Positions 1 to 10,279 of a stretch of 64,000 nucleotides of DNA are shown piece by piece (position 1 is the first letter of the stretch; each line of letters opens with the position of its first letter). The stretch covers positions 32,533,497 to 32,597,496 of the forward strand of contig NW_019211460.1 in the NCBI RefSeq assembly GCF_002443255.2, read 5' to 3'. Below the pieces are notes generated by a model that was given only the letters and a program-made list of their open reading frames with translations, made no database searches and had not been told where the DNA came from. Made by a program: the position numbers and the translations under genes. Source of the stretch: Varroa destructor (Eukaryota > Arthropoda > Arachnida > Mesostigmata > Varroidae).

Positions 1-1439
1 AGGATCGCTTTTGCTTTTCGAAGCTCAAAGAAAGATGCCCTTTAAATTTGTTTATAAGCCAATTCAAAGATGCCCCTCGATTCAGTGGGTAGCTTGTGTT
101 TAATGATACATTAAGGACTGAGACGTTCAATGACGCTTACTGAAAAATTCTTCATTTATATCCATAAAACTTTGGCACTGAATTCGGTGATATAGAATTT
201 ATTATTAATTGGCTAGCGCACAGGCTAAGTCTATTGTTAATAAAGTCAGATTACTTGCGCCTTAATGTAGTTTAATCTCTAATGAAGTTGCTTTAATCGT
301 AAACAGAAAGCTTGTTTTTCGTGTCAACTGAGCTCCATAGAAATGATCTTGGTCATGGTTGTCAAGCGGCTTTTATACCCTACTGCTTTCTTTTTTTTTT
401 TTTTCTTTTGTGACGCCTATGTTGAAAAAAAGCTCTAAAATTGATGTTGCAGATTGCGCGCCTCACGTTCGAAAAGTTCGTTGCTAATCATATATTCAGC
501 ACCCTGAAAAAACTATTAGATTATGAATAATTACGTCCTTACTAACCGTAAATAATATTCAATAGTTAGATAAACGAAATTGCGACGTAAGCTAAGTATA
601 TCGTCTACATTGCGTATATCTCCATTTCTCTAAGACTTGGACTAGTGGAAATTCTCATTGACAGCCAATATTAGAACTATATAATTTTGGAGTGAAGGTA
701 AAATTATAACCTGGCCGTGTAGCTATTAACTGACAGAAGAGTGACGAAATCAAGGCGACATAAGATCAGTCGGCTGGGTCGTTGTTCAGAGGGGGCCGCA
801 AGGATCATGTTCATCATCACAATTTAGTGAAAAAAATCAACTCGTTAAGGGTATTGTGTATAAACAGTATGCCGGTTACTTGAAGCTACATGGTACCTGC
901 TGTTTTTTGGATCAAAACGAGCTTCAGCGATCCTCAATTAAAGTCGCTGTGAAAGTGCAACAATAGGTCGATCTCGATACGAAGATGTGAAGTTGTTGTT
1001 ACTCCGATAACCACAATCTAGTTTATACTGTGTTTACTGGAATTTCGGATATTTTTATCCGTCTTTTCCTCGCATAGTTGCAGCTAGTAATCCAAATATA
1101 TTGTATACCATGTATTACTTGAAAAGGCACATTGAGGTACTTTGATAAAGTCCGCAACCAATGTATGCTTAAGGCCAATTCAAGATCTGGTGTTCCTAGA
1201 AGATCTGTTATGCTGAAACCGAAAAACTAGCTCCATGGGGTTACAGATATTTGGATGTTCAATGAACAAGAAAATGTGGATGTAACAAATAAGTTATTTG
1301 TTGTACCCAACAGTAATCTACGCAGTGGCCGCTGAAATTGTTTACATCGAACGTAATAACAACGTTTTTACATGGAAGGAAATCCGACGATTGGGGAAAA
1401 TTAGAATAACACAGGTAATTACCAGCGAATATGTTTCAC
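1..1439. other. AT-rich noncoding stretch
   Basis: No gene is visible. The sequence is AT-rich with dense stops in all frames and a T-rich run near 390-410. It is probably intron or intergenic DNA lying downstream (minus strand) of the Ig exon at 5.2 kb. Confidence 0.5.
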
Positions 1440-1546
1440 CTGGCCTTATGTGACCTAAATGTGCTTTAATTGAAATGATTAGAGAATCCATACTATTCAA
1501 GAACTTTACATTTGTCGCAATTTTTTCCACGGTAATCGTTTTAAAC
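1440..1546 (-). CDS. candidate internal exon, unknown protein
   Basis: A minus-strand block of 107 bases lies between an acceptor-like site (ttcagaccag) and a donor-like site (CCAG|GTGAAA). One frame is open through it and encodes a mixed hydrophobic and charged segment beginning FKTITVEKIATN. I recognise no domain. It lies on the same strand as the Ig exon at 5.2 kb but does not look like Ig sequence. A block this short can be open by chance, so it is only a candidate. Confidence 0.18.
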
Positions 1547-1876
1547 CTGGTCTGAAACCGTTGCTGCAAGGTGGTTTAGCGCGTGCAGCACATACTTCTG
1601 CATGGAAGCACGTGAATTATCGCTGGCAAAAACGATTTTGCACAGTCTGTTCGCGCTTGCGCAATTCAGTACAAACCAATTACGCTATTTATCTCGTATG
1701 CGGTATAATTCCATAAATGTTTTTCTCATTAAAATATACGAATCTTCATAAGCAGTTACGTAGTTAATGAAGTTACTTAAGTTTTTCCTATATGTCTATA
1801 GAAACGGGCCAAATCTTAATTATTCGTTTCTGGGTCGGTCGGCGACAGTGTAAATTGCTTTGTTTCCGTTTAACAG

Positions 1877-1916
1877 GCTATTTAGAAAGGACTGAGACGA
1901 AGCGGAGGATTAGCCA
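1877..1916 (+). CDS. candidate 40-base exon, unknown protein
   Basis: The acceptor follows a pyrimidine-rich run ending gtttaacag and the block ends at AGCCA|GTGAGT, a good donor. The open frame reads YLERTETKRRIS. If the donor is not used, the same frame stops one codon later, which would make it a terminal exon. It sits at the start of a GC-rich patch. Nothing else supports it. Confidence 0.18.
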
Positions 1917-2998
1917 GTGAGTCAACGCGGCCGGGTGATGCACGCGAACTGCATATCACATGCGATCCACGGTGTGCGTAAATACCAATACCAAGGTCGA
2001 AATGAAATCCCTTGCGAGGCCCCTTCTGGCTGCCAGACCTCGCCAGGCCCACATGATGGCCGGTTTACTTTTTTCATCACCTCGTACTGCTTATTCACAC
2101 ATGAAGGTTCTCCTTCTACATAACCGGAGTGATGTTCATTGTAGCTGCGCACCTACGGCCAAGTGGGGCCAAGCGTGCACTAGTGAAAGCTTCGAATGTC
2201 CACACTCGTCATGTGGCTGGAGAAAAAGTCCACAGGCGCAAGGGCCGATGTGCTAAGAAGGCACAGGAGCCGCCAAAAAAACGCTATAGCGAAGAAGAAG
2301 AAACCTTGGTTTGCTTCGAGCTTTTTGCTTCTACCACACCACACTATCAGTTGAGATCTGCAGCTTCTAGGCCTGTGGCCACACACATTGCGCGATCGGG
2401 GCCACTGCTGCAAATTCTGCCTCTAGAAGGACCGACCGCCTGGCCAACATAGAGAAGTCCTTTTTCTTCGCTTGCTCTTTGCCATGCGATAAGACGAGTG
2501 GTAGCAGAGGCAGTAGTCGCGGTACGCAGAGCGGCAGAAATCGAACATGATGTTTGAACTCCTCCGGCTCACTCTCATGAGCGCGCCCCAGGAATGCCCC
2601 TCTAAGCCCAAAAGTTCCCAGTCCCATACGTTGACTGTCTTGCATTGTGGATCTACTACTGCTGTTCCTAGCTGCTGCTGTTCGTAAAGCTGGAGCCAAC
2701 GAAGAAGGCAGCGTCGGACAGCATCGGCATTGATTTCCTTTCTTATCGAATCTTTAAATTATATACTACACTCACATAGACAGACGGCCAGAGAGACAGA
2801 CGTGCGCACAGACACACGGAGAGAAAAGGAGAAGTACATACACATACCTCGATAGAGACACTCAGTGGAACATACCACATGCGCGATCACACTCACACAT
2901 ACAAACACACGAAGGGGGAAAACATACGCCGGCTAGAGATCGCCGGTGGGCTGGTCTGCTACCACCAACGCGATGCGCCGCGCCTGGCCGTCGGCTCA

Positions 2999-3009
2999 AA
3001 GATGGCGCC
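2999..3009 (+). promoter_or_regulatory. YY1/Pho-type motif AAGATGGCGCC
   Basis: The 11-mer matches the YY1/Pleiohomeotic core (ATGGCG) with a good flank and lies in a CpG-dense patch. Similar motifs occur at 6921-6931 and about 33537-33548. In animals such sites often lie near transcription starts, but I see no coding exon attached to this one. Confidence 0.25.
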
Positions 3010-3401
3010 GCAGCAACAAGAGCAGTGCAACGAGAATCGAATAAGACTCTGCGGCAAAAAGATCTATGTAGCTGCTGGCGGCTGACTATCGGAGCCACAA
3101 CAGCAGGAGCAGCGGCGGCACCTACCCCCTATGGTGAAGATCTCCGGCTGTAAAGAGCGTAGAGAACTGGGGCGAAAACGAGAGGGAGAGGGCGGGAGAG
3201 GACGAAAGGTGGCACGCCAAGAAGTAACCTTAGCCGTCGTCGGTTCATTTGTCGTCTGTTTGGTTGGGCGCGCGTCGAACGCGAACGCATGACGCCGACC
3301 GAGCTGGATCTCGACGAAGACAACAACCTGAGCAGAACATAACGCAGGCGACAAGTGCCAATGTAAATGCCATCACCGGACAGAGGGACACGCGTCTTGC
3401 C

Positions 3402-3420
3402 AACACACACACACACACAC
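3402..3420. repeat. (CA)n microsatellite
   Basis: About nine CA units are followed directly by a run of A. This is visible in the sequence. Confidence 0.9.
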
Positions 3421-3599
3421 AAAAAAAGACAAAGACTGAATAAGAGTACAAGAAGTAATGCGGTCAGACAAACGAAAAGAGAGAAACAAAATAGAAAAAA
3501 GGAATCGTGGGCCAGCTTAAGAAGTGTCCCGTTACTATCATTTCCGCGCAGTAAGGCTCCCTGTGTGTTTGTGCATTCTTTCCACAACTAGCTTTTGGT

Positions 3600-5178
3600 A
3601 TATGCTTGTCATTACCATTTGCACAAACCGAAGCAATCTATTGAGGAGCTTCACCGTCAAGGTTGTTCCCGACCGCTCAGCAAATGTGAGGCCAAACGTT
3701 GAGGGTATAAGGAGTAACAGCGTTTCCTTTAATACGCCTAGACTTTATAACGAGGCGCCTTCTTTTTCGTCGGAAGCCTTTGCTAACCTGGAAAAGCCAT
3801 GCCAGGTCATCGTCACCATCGATTGGGACTTGAAAATGGCAGTATTTCTTAGAATCTCAGGTATTCCCTCCTTTTCATACACATTCCTTGGACATTACCT
3901 TCAATGACATGGTTTTCAATATGGTGCGGCCCGTAATTCGTAGCCGGCGGAACCTGGATGTGAAGTGAAGAACAGAGCGGCAACTAGGGGCCGAAGACCA
4001 CAACCTCTTGTTCTGGACTGACGCAGTATACTTAGAGCAATGTCGCCGTGGGTAAAAAGAAAGGCTCTCCGATTGTCAAAGTCACCCGAATAGGATCAAA
4101 AACGTGGAGCTGCAAATTTGTAGTTGGCTGTTAGCCCTTTCTGCTCTTCGTCAAACCATTGTGGCGAGCGGTCAAAAGCAGACAAGGATAAACGCAAAAC
4201 GTGGTTTCAGCCCGCGCAGCAAATGAGAACTGATGCTAGACAACGCTGAGAAAATGGTCCCTGTGTACAACCAAGTGATCGACGGACGATAAAGACATGC
4301 CTCTACATCGTTACCGTTCATGATAAAAACGAGTTTGGTAAGGCGCCGATAAGAAGGCGGTGGTGATGATTGCAAATGATGGCAAAAGAAGGTTTGCGTT
4401 CCTTTCTTTATATTATATCTACGCTCGCTGGTTCGTTGTCAGCGTTTTTCTCCCCTACATTCTCTATCGCACATTTCTCACGTCGCTCTATTGGGGAAAT
4501 TGAGAAGCGGCGAAAGAGTGCGCGGGATAAGTAGTCTCGAAGGCCAAGAGTATGGAACAAATCTGAAGAAGGACAGTCTCGAAAAAGAGAACGCAGACAC
4601 TGGTGATAATTCTAAAGATCACTGTCACTAACGACAGTAGGAACTCAAAAGCCACAAGAGGTTGAGATGGATATTGGAAACTTGGGCGAAAGCGGACATG
4701 GCCCGGGTTGATGAAATCTATTGTTCCCTATATACGTTCGGTGGACCGAATGTTGTCTAGATTTTATGCAAGGATTACATGTAAGGACCATGCACATATG
4801 AAAGCATATTAATGTAAAGGTTTGTATGCATACGGCGAATGTGCGTTTACAGATTCTTATTTTAACTTAAATATCTTGAACTCATAATACCACTAATAAT
4901 ACTTTATCGTATTCGTATCGATATATTGACGGACGCTATTAAATTGAGATATTTTTTTATTTCAACCCGATTCGACAATTATGTTCCTTCATCACGAAGA
5001 GCCTAAATGACGATCTTTGTTTTTAACTGTACAGCGATATACATATCGTACTTATTTAAAGCCAGACGGTACTTCCTTTAACACACTATTAGGTTTTGTT
5101 GCCAATCAGTCTTTGCTACCCATTGAGTAAAGCCTGTAGCAAGGGGTGAGTGTAACGACTTCCGTTACTCCGAATTAC
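3600..5178. other. noncoding, probably intron of the Ig gene
   Basis: I looked on the minus strand for the second half of the Ig fold (the Trp-containing strand C and the YxC motif of strand F) and did not find it. The next Ig exon is probably beyond the left edge of the window, so this stretch would be intronic. Confidence 0.4.
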
Positions 5179-5300
5179 CTTGTAATTTCCGAGATTCTCT
5201 ACGCTGCACTCCAATGAAGCTTCCCTGCCGAGCGCCGCTGTGCGATTTTTTACGGAACCGACAAATCGTGGCTTTGGTGTATACGACTGCGACGAAAGCT
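5179..5300 (-). CDS. Ig-domain exon, lachesin/DIP/Dpr-type cell adhesion protein
   Basis: This is an internal exon of a secreted or membrane-anchored immunoglobulin protein. The acceptor (tctatattacag) and donor (TACAAG|GTAATTCG) are both clear. The open frame encodes the first half of an Ig domain: a PRFVGSVKNRTAALGREA segment (strands A-B, with one N-glycosylation site, NRT), then LECSVENLGNYK, carrying the strand-B cysteine and the 'ENLGNYK' turn. In lachesin, neurotrimin and DIP-type proteins this turn is followed in the next exon by the strand-C tryptophan. The exon ends in phase 0, exactly where such a split would fall. These proteins act at neuronal or epithelial cell surfaces. The partner exon is not in the window, so the gene is partial here. 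The family is well supported; the exact member is not. Confidence 0.82.
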
Positions 5301-5644
5301 CTGTAATATAGATAATCAAGTTTACACGCATAATATTAGTAGATAATGGAACGAAATAATCGCATGATTTCTACTCGAAATCACCGAGTACCAATGACCC
5401 TAATTGCTAAATCATATCTATGAAACATGTGACAGGGTCTGAGCAGATACTACTACCTCTGTGTACGCATACCATTGATAGTCGTGTGTCCGTCTTGGTA
5501 AATCTGACGAAATTATAATAAAAGCACGAAAACAATTGTTTTCAAGCATAATGTAGTATAAGCCGAGTAATAGAATTGCCTGATTCCGATAACAATTGCC
5601 AAAACGATCCCCTGCGCAGCCGTAGCAAAAAAAGTCACTTAAAA

Positions 5645-5690
5645 AACTATACTTAAGTAAATCTAAGAACTATACTTAAGTTAAACGAAG
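5645..5690. repeat. tandem pair of 23 bp units
   Basis: Two adjacent copies share the core aactatacttaagt and differ only towards their 3' ends. It is a simple local duplication in AT-rich DNA. Confidence 0.7.
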
Positions 5691-6099
5691 ACTCTAAGAA
5701 AATGGACCATCTATTTCAAATGATGGATGCTCTAGCTAACAAGAAACAAAAAAAGCCATCCCAGTAAGGTTAATTAAGGAAGTAATAATGGCTCGAGCTA
5801 GCTACAGTACATTAGATGGTTCAGCCCTTGGAAAACCGCATCGTTCTACTTCATCCGAAAGGAGAGTCCAATGTAAATTGCAGTGTTTTTCTCCATGTTT
5901 GTTTACACTTATTTACACATACAAAGGGTTCTCTGTATTGGGACCGCGTCCGACGCAACTGTAAGCCAACGCAGATAGAAACCGTTTTGTGCGAGGAACA
6001 CATATATCGCATTTAATTTAACTGGCCATTTACAGTCATCTTTATTAGAATAAAATCTATTCGTACGTAGGGTTTTTGCTGTTCAATGTTTCCTTTCAG

Positions 6100-6269
6100 A
6101 TAGGAGAACGACATACGCGTCTATTGACGCTGCTCGTTCGCGTCGACTGTCGCAAACATCTAGCGATATGGGCCACCCAGAAACAACAAGGCATAGTTCC
6201 CATGATGTGAGCTCTCTTCGCGAGGTTTATGCATATCGCTTGATGCGAGAGTCTACTACGTACAAATAA
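6100..6269 (+). CDS. candidate terminal exon with Ser/Thr-rich tail
   Basis: A strong acceptor (tgtttcctttcag) opens a frame of 55 codons that ends in TAA. The product begins RRTTYASIDAARSRRL and ends MRESTTYK. It is hydrophilic, rich in Ser, Thr, Arg and His, with no membrane segment, as in the cytoplasmic C-terminus of a receptor or a signalling protein. Codon use is less AT-rich than the flanks. The upstream exon is not resolved; a donor-like site at about 5766 (CCCA|GTAAGG) is the nearest candidate. No family is recognised. A chance frame of this length after an acceptor is possible. Confidence 0.33.
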
Positions 6270-6299
6270 CTGTAGCGCCCAACTGTTTCACAACGACGT

Positions 6300-7348
6300 C
6301 AAGCGAAATTACACTATAGAACTTCCAGCGTCTAGGATGGAGCAAGAAAAGATAAAGTGATATGATAGTTGTCGCAGAAATACTGTTTCTATCAGGCCGT
6401 ATGCGTTGGCGTATCGCGTTGGTTGGCCACCAGCGTCGCCACAGCTACCCCGACGCTATGAGCAATTCGTTGTCGCACATCCCATCTTGCCCTGCCTATT
6501 TTATCATGCACATGTAGTACGATACATAATATGTAATACCGACCAACGGTCCTTGTAAAAATTGCCGCGCCAACAGCTTGGCAAAGGCCATTTCATCTAG
6601 AAGAGTATGCACACCAGCCCCTGTAACATGTGACCTCTGTTCAACCATGATTCTTCCATTTCCCTCTGCGCCATCTTTGCCTATGCACATTACTATGGCA
6701 ACGCGTGGCGTGTATCGTCCTCACGTTAGCGGAAAAGACTGTCGTTCGTTGGCGTTCTCAATGTCGCCACATGCCACCACTGCTACCATCACGTCAGACG
6801 AGTGATGCCAGCGAATTTCACCCTTGACTTGACTTAATAAGTGCCCGCTTTTCTCACTTTTTCTACGCGCTATCGACTAAAGGAAAGAACGCTTTTCCCA
6901 ACCAGCGATTAAACTCGCGATAGATGGCGGCAATAGCAACAACCCTCTCTCTGATTTTCGTACGTCCGCCGTCCAGCTTCTCGTACAGTGAATGATACAC
7001 TTAGTCACTAGGTCGGCAGCAACAACAACAACAGCGGCAGCAGCGATCCGGACATAGCAAAGTTTCGTGTAACTTCCGTTTTCACACCCGCCCCCTATCT
7101 CCCACTGCCCACCTATCTTCTCTCAGTTATATCAGTTTCTTTGCCAGCCTCCAGCAAGCACATAGTGAAAGCTGGCAATTTTTATCTATGCCAACAACAA
7201 AAAAAACACGAGGAGAATTTTCCGCTCTAGTTCATAGACAGAACATGAGGAGTGGCTGAATTTACATTGTACATTTCTTTTATCTGAATGAGTGTGTTCT
7301 TATTAATGATAATATAAAACCATTTAGCCGGCTTTTAAGAAACGTGTA
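6300..7348. other. no clear gene; YY1-like site and CAA/CAG-rich tract
   Basis: The stretch contains a YY1-type motif TAGATGGCGGC (6921-6931) and a CAA/CAG-rich tract near 7020-7045. Short frames around 6500-6800 on both strands are GC-richer, but none has paired splice sites. I see no gene. Confidence 0.35.
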
Positions 7349-7771
7349 TTGCCACTATTGTCCTTATGGTTAGGGTATATCTTTTTTTCTTTTCATTTCG
7401 TTACCTCTGAGCAGAATATTTCTAAGCTGGGGTTCGTATCAAAACCTATTTTTCAAGGTTATATTCTAATTTCAATCAAAGCGTATGTGTGCTGCGCATT
7501 GTATCCACTACACCGAACGGACCTCTACGCTGCATACACATACATCAGCCCTACCGGATTGTTGTCTTTAACCCCCACGGGGTTAGCTTTCGCTATCCGC
7601 TTTCCACTTGTACCCTTAAGTGGTGCTGACTGTGTCCTTTTCCCTGTTGTTGTTGTTGTTGTTTCCAGCTTCTTAAAAACGAAAGCTGGTAGAAGAGGCC
7701 ACCCAGCTGGCCTTGATAAGATCTCGACTTTGGTCCCTAACTCGGACCGTTTCTTTATTCTATCCCCACAG

Positions 7772-8010
7772 CATCTCGTAGAGTGCTTCTCTTGAGTGTG
7801 TCTACCCCATGCCCCCATACTTTCGCAGTGCTAGTAGTACGAGTGCTTATTAATTTCCCCGATAACTGGTGGAATAAAAGAACTATAGACGGGACGTTTC
7901 CTTCATTCTCCTTCTGTTGTCCTCTGACTGCGAAATGCGACGGAAAAATGCGGCAAACAAACGATTTCATGAGAACTATTAAAAGAAACAACATATCATC
8001 TTATCAATGA
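7772..8010 (+). CDS. candidate terminal exon, unknown protein
   Basis: A very good acceptor (tattctatccccacag) is followed by an open frame of 79 codons to a TGA. The product contains a hydrophobic stretch near its start (FAVLVVRVLINFP) and a basic end. A second acceptor with a (GTT)n pyrimidine tract lies at 7667-7668 and opens a different frame of about 40 codons, so the choice is ambiguous. No domain is recognised. It is a weak call without transcript evidence. Confidence 0.22.
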
Positions 8011-8019
8011 TTATTACAA

Positions 8020-8450
8020 TTACAGTAACAAACATTACATATGCACAAGACTGATTTTCACTATATAATGTGAGCGCTGAGATAATGGCTTTGGGTATTT
8101 GATATCGATGATTTCTGATAAACAATTGTTTTTTTTTCCATTATTTTTATAGACCTTGATGATTTTTTTGCGTATTTGCATGAAGTTTGAATAAATATTG
8201 TAATACATTTGTACACATTGTTTCATATTCACGTAAAATACTTGTTTTTATTCCTTTCTAACAGCACCGCTCCCTATATGAAGCTAAGAATATTGCCGGA
8301 ATAGCTTCATGCATGTCACCCGCAAACATACATCTAGTTTAGTGAAGCAGGTTTAATTTATTATGTGTTATTATTATTATTAATTATTATAAGTGACTTA
8401 TTTGCTAGCTATTATATATTTTTTCAATTTCGTTGTCTTGTTAAATTAAC
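8020..8450. other. AT-rich noncoding stretch
   Basis: Strongly AT-rich, with ATT runs near 8370-8390 and no supported frame. It is probably intron of the minus-strand gene whose exon ends at 8455. Confidence 0.4.
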
Positions 8451-8454
8451 ATAC

Positions 8455-8642
8455 GATTATACTTAATCAAGGAACTATATCCTACGTAACTTTCTAATGC
8501 GGCCTTTCTAGCGAATACTATCATCCCGAAAGCAAAAAACACTATCGTGACATGCAACACAACCTGACTTATATCGTTGACCTTTGCGAACTTCCTAAAC
8601 CTGTAGGCAACAGTAGAGAAAGCTGTAACAATGACTATGATC
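8455..8642 (-). CDS. exon of a multi-span membrane protein
   Basis: The minus-strand block has an acceptor (ggttaattctaag) and a strong donor (AATC|GTATGT). Its open frame encodes two hydrophobic segments, IIVIVTAFSTVAY and VVLHVTIVFFAFGMIVFA, joined by a short basic loop (RFRKFAKVND) and followed by ARKAALESYVGYSSL. This is the pattern of a polytopic membrane protein such as a chemoreceptor or transporter. The codons are mixed rather than AT-only, which favours real coding. The exon starts needing one base to complete a codon, which fits the phase-2 end of the candidate at 13664-13707 on the same strand, though 5 kb away. The family is not identified. Confidence 0.4.
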
Positions 8643-8799
8643 CTTAGAATTAACCGAACGCGCAGAGGAGGCGCCAGTATTACGTACAATATAAGACGAT
8701 GCCTTCCACATATGTATATATATATATGCGTCTCAGCCACTCGGCCGGCTGGCCTTCTCGCTGGCATCGAAAATAGGCCTTTAGTGGAGAACACATCTT

Positions 8800-9985
8800 T
8801 GATACCTCGAAGCTATTGAACCGCAGAAGCCAACCGCACATATGAAATATTTGATCTTGATCAATTAACATGTAACTGCTAACTATGGTTACAACAGCAT
8901 CTCATAAGTTACAACTTTGTTACATCATCGCATTAACTCAGGCACAAGGTGAAAATAGGCCTGATGCGCTAAATATTACAGTGTGGACAAACGGTCCGTC
9001 GAAATGATCTTAGGACCTGCTTGCTGGAACTTATATCTATCACGAAAACATCACATATATCTGTGATAATAAATAATTACTGTTCGAGATACCCATCCTG
9101 TCGGTGTTATGTGATAGATAAAATTGTATTAATTTTCCGCTAAGAAAAGGTCTCAAAAATACTCCGAAAAATGCTCTTAAAGATGAGTTGAAAATTCTGA
9201 GTACATCATTACTATGATTGCACCATATTTTTTTAGAAAAAATATGTTTATGTTGTCTACTCTAACGTTTTATTGCATTTCTACTTGTGAGCGATATCAC
9301 AGTCGTTATCGTCGCCCCGTGACTGAATGAACGTGTCCTTTGGCGTTCTATTTCGGTGAGAAAGGATAGAGACGGATGAACGGGTTAGGATCCATGGCTC
9401 CGTAAGTGTTCGATGAACAGATAGTGGTCGCTTTCGCTTCTAATGCTGCCGCTGCTTGTGACCCTCCCTTCTCGAAGCTGAACAGAACGGTGGTTGGGTC
9501 AGCATATGTGCGCGTAAATCGAGCGGAAAATTAGTTTAAAGAAGAAACGAGGACCGCTGGAAGACACTAGGGGAGCCGCAGGCTGGCACCTCGTGGGGAC
9601 GTCGTCACGTGATGCTCCCATCATCATCGCTGCCGCAAGGCAAGAAGTGATGGGGTCCGCGACGAATGTGAACGCGTGAGATAGATAAGCTGGGGGGACG
9701 AAAAGGGGATTTAAGGACGACAAGGGAGAGAGGGGAAATAAAAAAAAAAAGTGACACTTGGTCAAACAGAGGCACACCAGAGCAGTAGTAAAGAAACAAG
9801 CAAACATGAGAAGGACAAGTGAAAACAGTTTAGGGACAATGAAAACGGGATAGAAGTCATTGGATTGGCTTTATTACACTAGTGATTTATTTTGTGGGGG
9901 CATCCTGCAACTCTCCTTTAAGTGAGTGCGGTGTCACCGAATCGGCGGTCAGCCGCCAGCGATCACACTGCAATGAAGTATCATC
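8800..9985. other. AT-rich then GC-richer noncoding stretch
   Basis: I see no supported gene. From about 9300 the sequence becomes CpG-rich, leading into the patch around the small peptide frame at 9986. An A run lies near 9740-9750. Confidence 0.35.
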
Positions 9986-10180
9986 ATGAAAACCTGCAGC
10001 TCCCTGTTGCTGCTGCTGCTGCTTGCCCTTGAAGGTTGGTTTTGCGCAAATCCAAGAAAAAAGGAGCATGTTTTTCTCGATCTGGAGGCAGCTTTTCCGA
10101 CAAGCGTGAGGTCCTGCGTCTCTTGTTCCCTCTCCGTTATTCCAGACAACCCGAATTCCCCTTACGGGTACTCTAGATAA
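9986..10180 (+). CDS. possible small secreted peptide
   Basis: An ATG frame of 64 codons opens with MKTCSS, a run of seven leucines (partly encoded by CTG repeats) and ALEGWFCA, a classical signal peptide with a plausible cleavage before NPRKKEH. Without splicing it ends ...NPNSPYGYSR. There is also an internal donor (ACAAGC|GTGAGG) and, only 41 bases on, a strong acceptor (ctctccgttattccag). These would join in phase and extend the protein through a frame beginning TTRIPLTGTLDKQRHN, ending near 10277. A 41-base intron is unusually short. The opposite strand reads the same repeat as glutamines in an unrelated frame. The signal-peptide shape could partly come from the repeat. Confidence 0.28.
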   Translation: MKTCSSLLLLLLLALEGWFCANPRKKEHVFLDLEAAFPTSVRSCVSCSLSVIPDNPNSPYGYSR

Positions 10181-10279
10181 GCAGAGACATAACGCAATGT
10201 TTAAGATTCCCTCTCGCCCGTCAGCTAGGGACAGTAGTCTCACATTACATTCGCAGCCTAACAAACATAGCAGAAACTG

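Larger units (their letters stand above)
1900..3600. other. GC-rich, CpG-dense patch
   Basis: Base composition rises sharply against the AT-rich flanks and CpG is frequent. Several short frames overlap here on both strands without a convincing codon pattern, so I call none of them genes. The patch holds a YY1-type motif (2999-3009), a CA run (3402-3420) followed by an A run, and minus-strand donor-like sites such as CGAG|GTATGT near 2867. It could be a promoter or 5' UTR island, but this is inference. Confidence 0.35.

Noticed and set aside
7349..7795. Secreted protein from the plus-strand frame at 7349 with a hydrophobic start
   Set aside because: The apparent start codon is TTG, not ATG, and the frame runs through a GTT repeat; only acceptor-bounded parts are considered.
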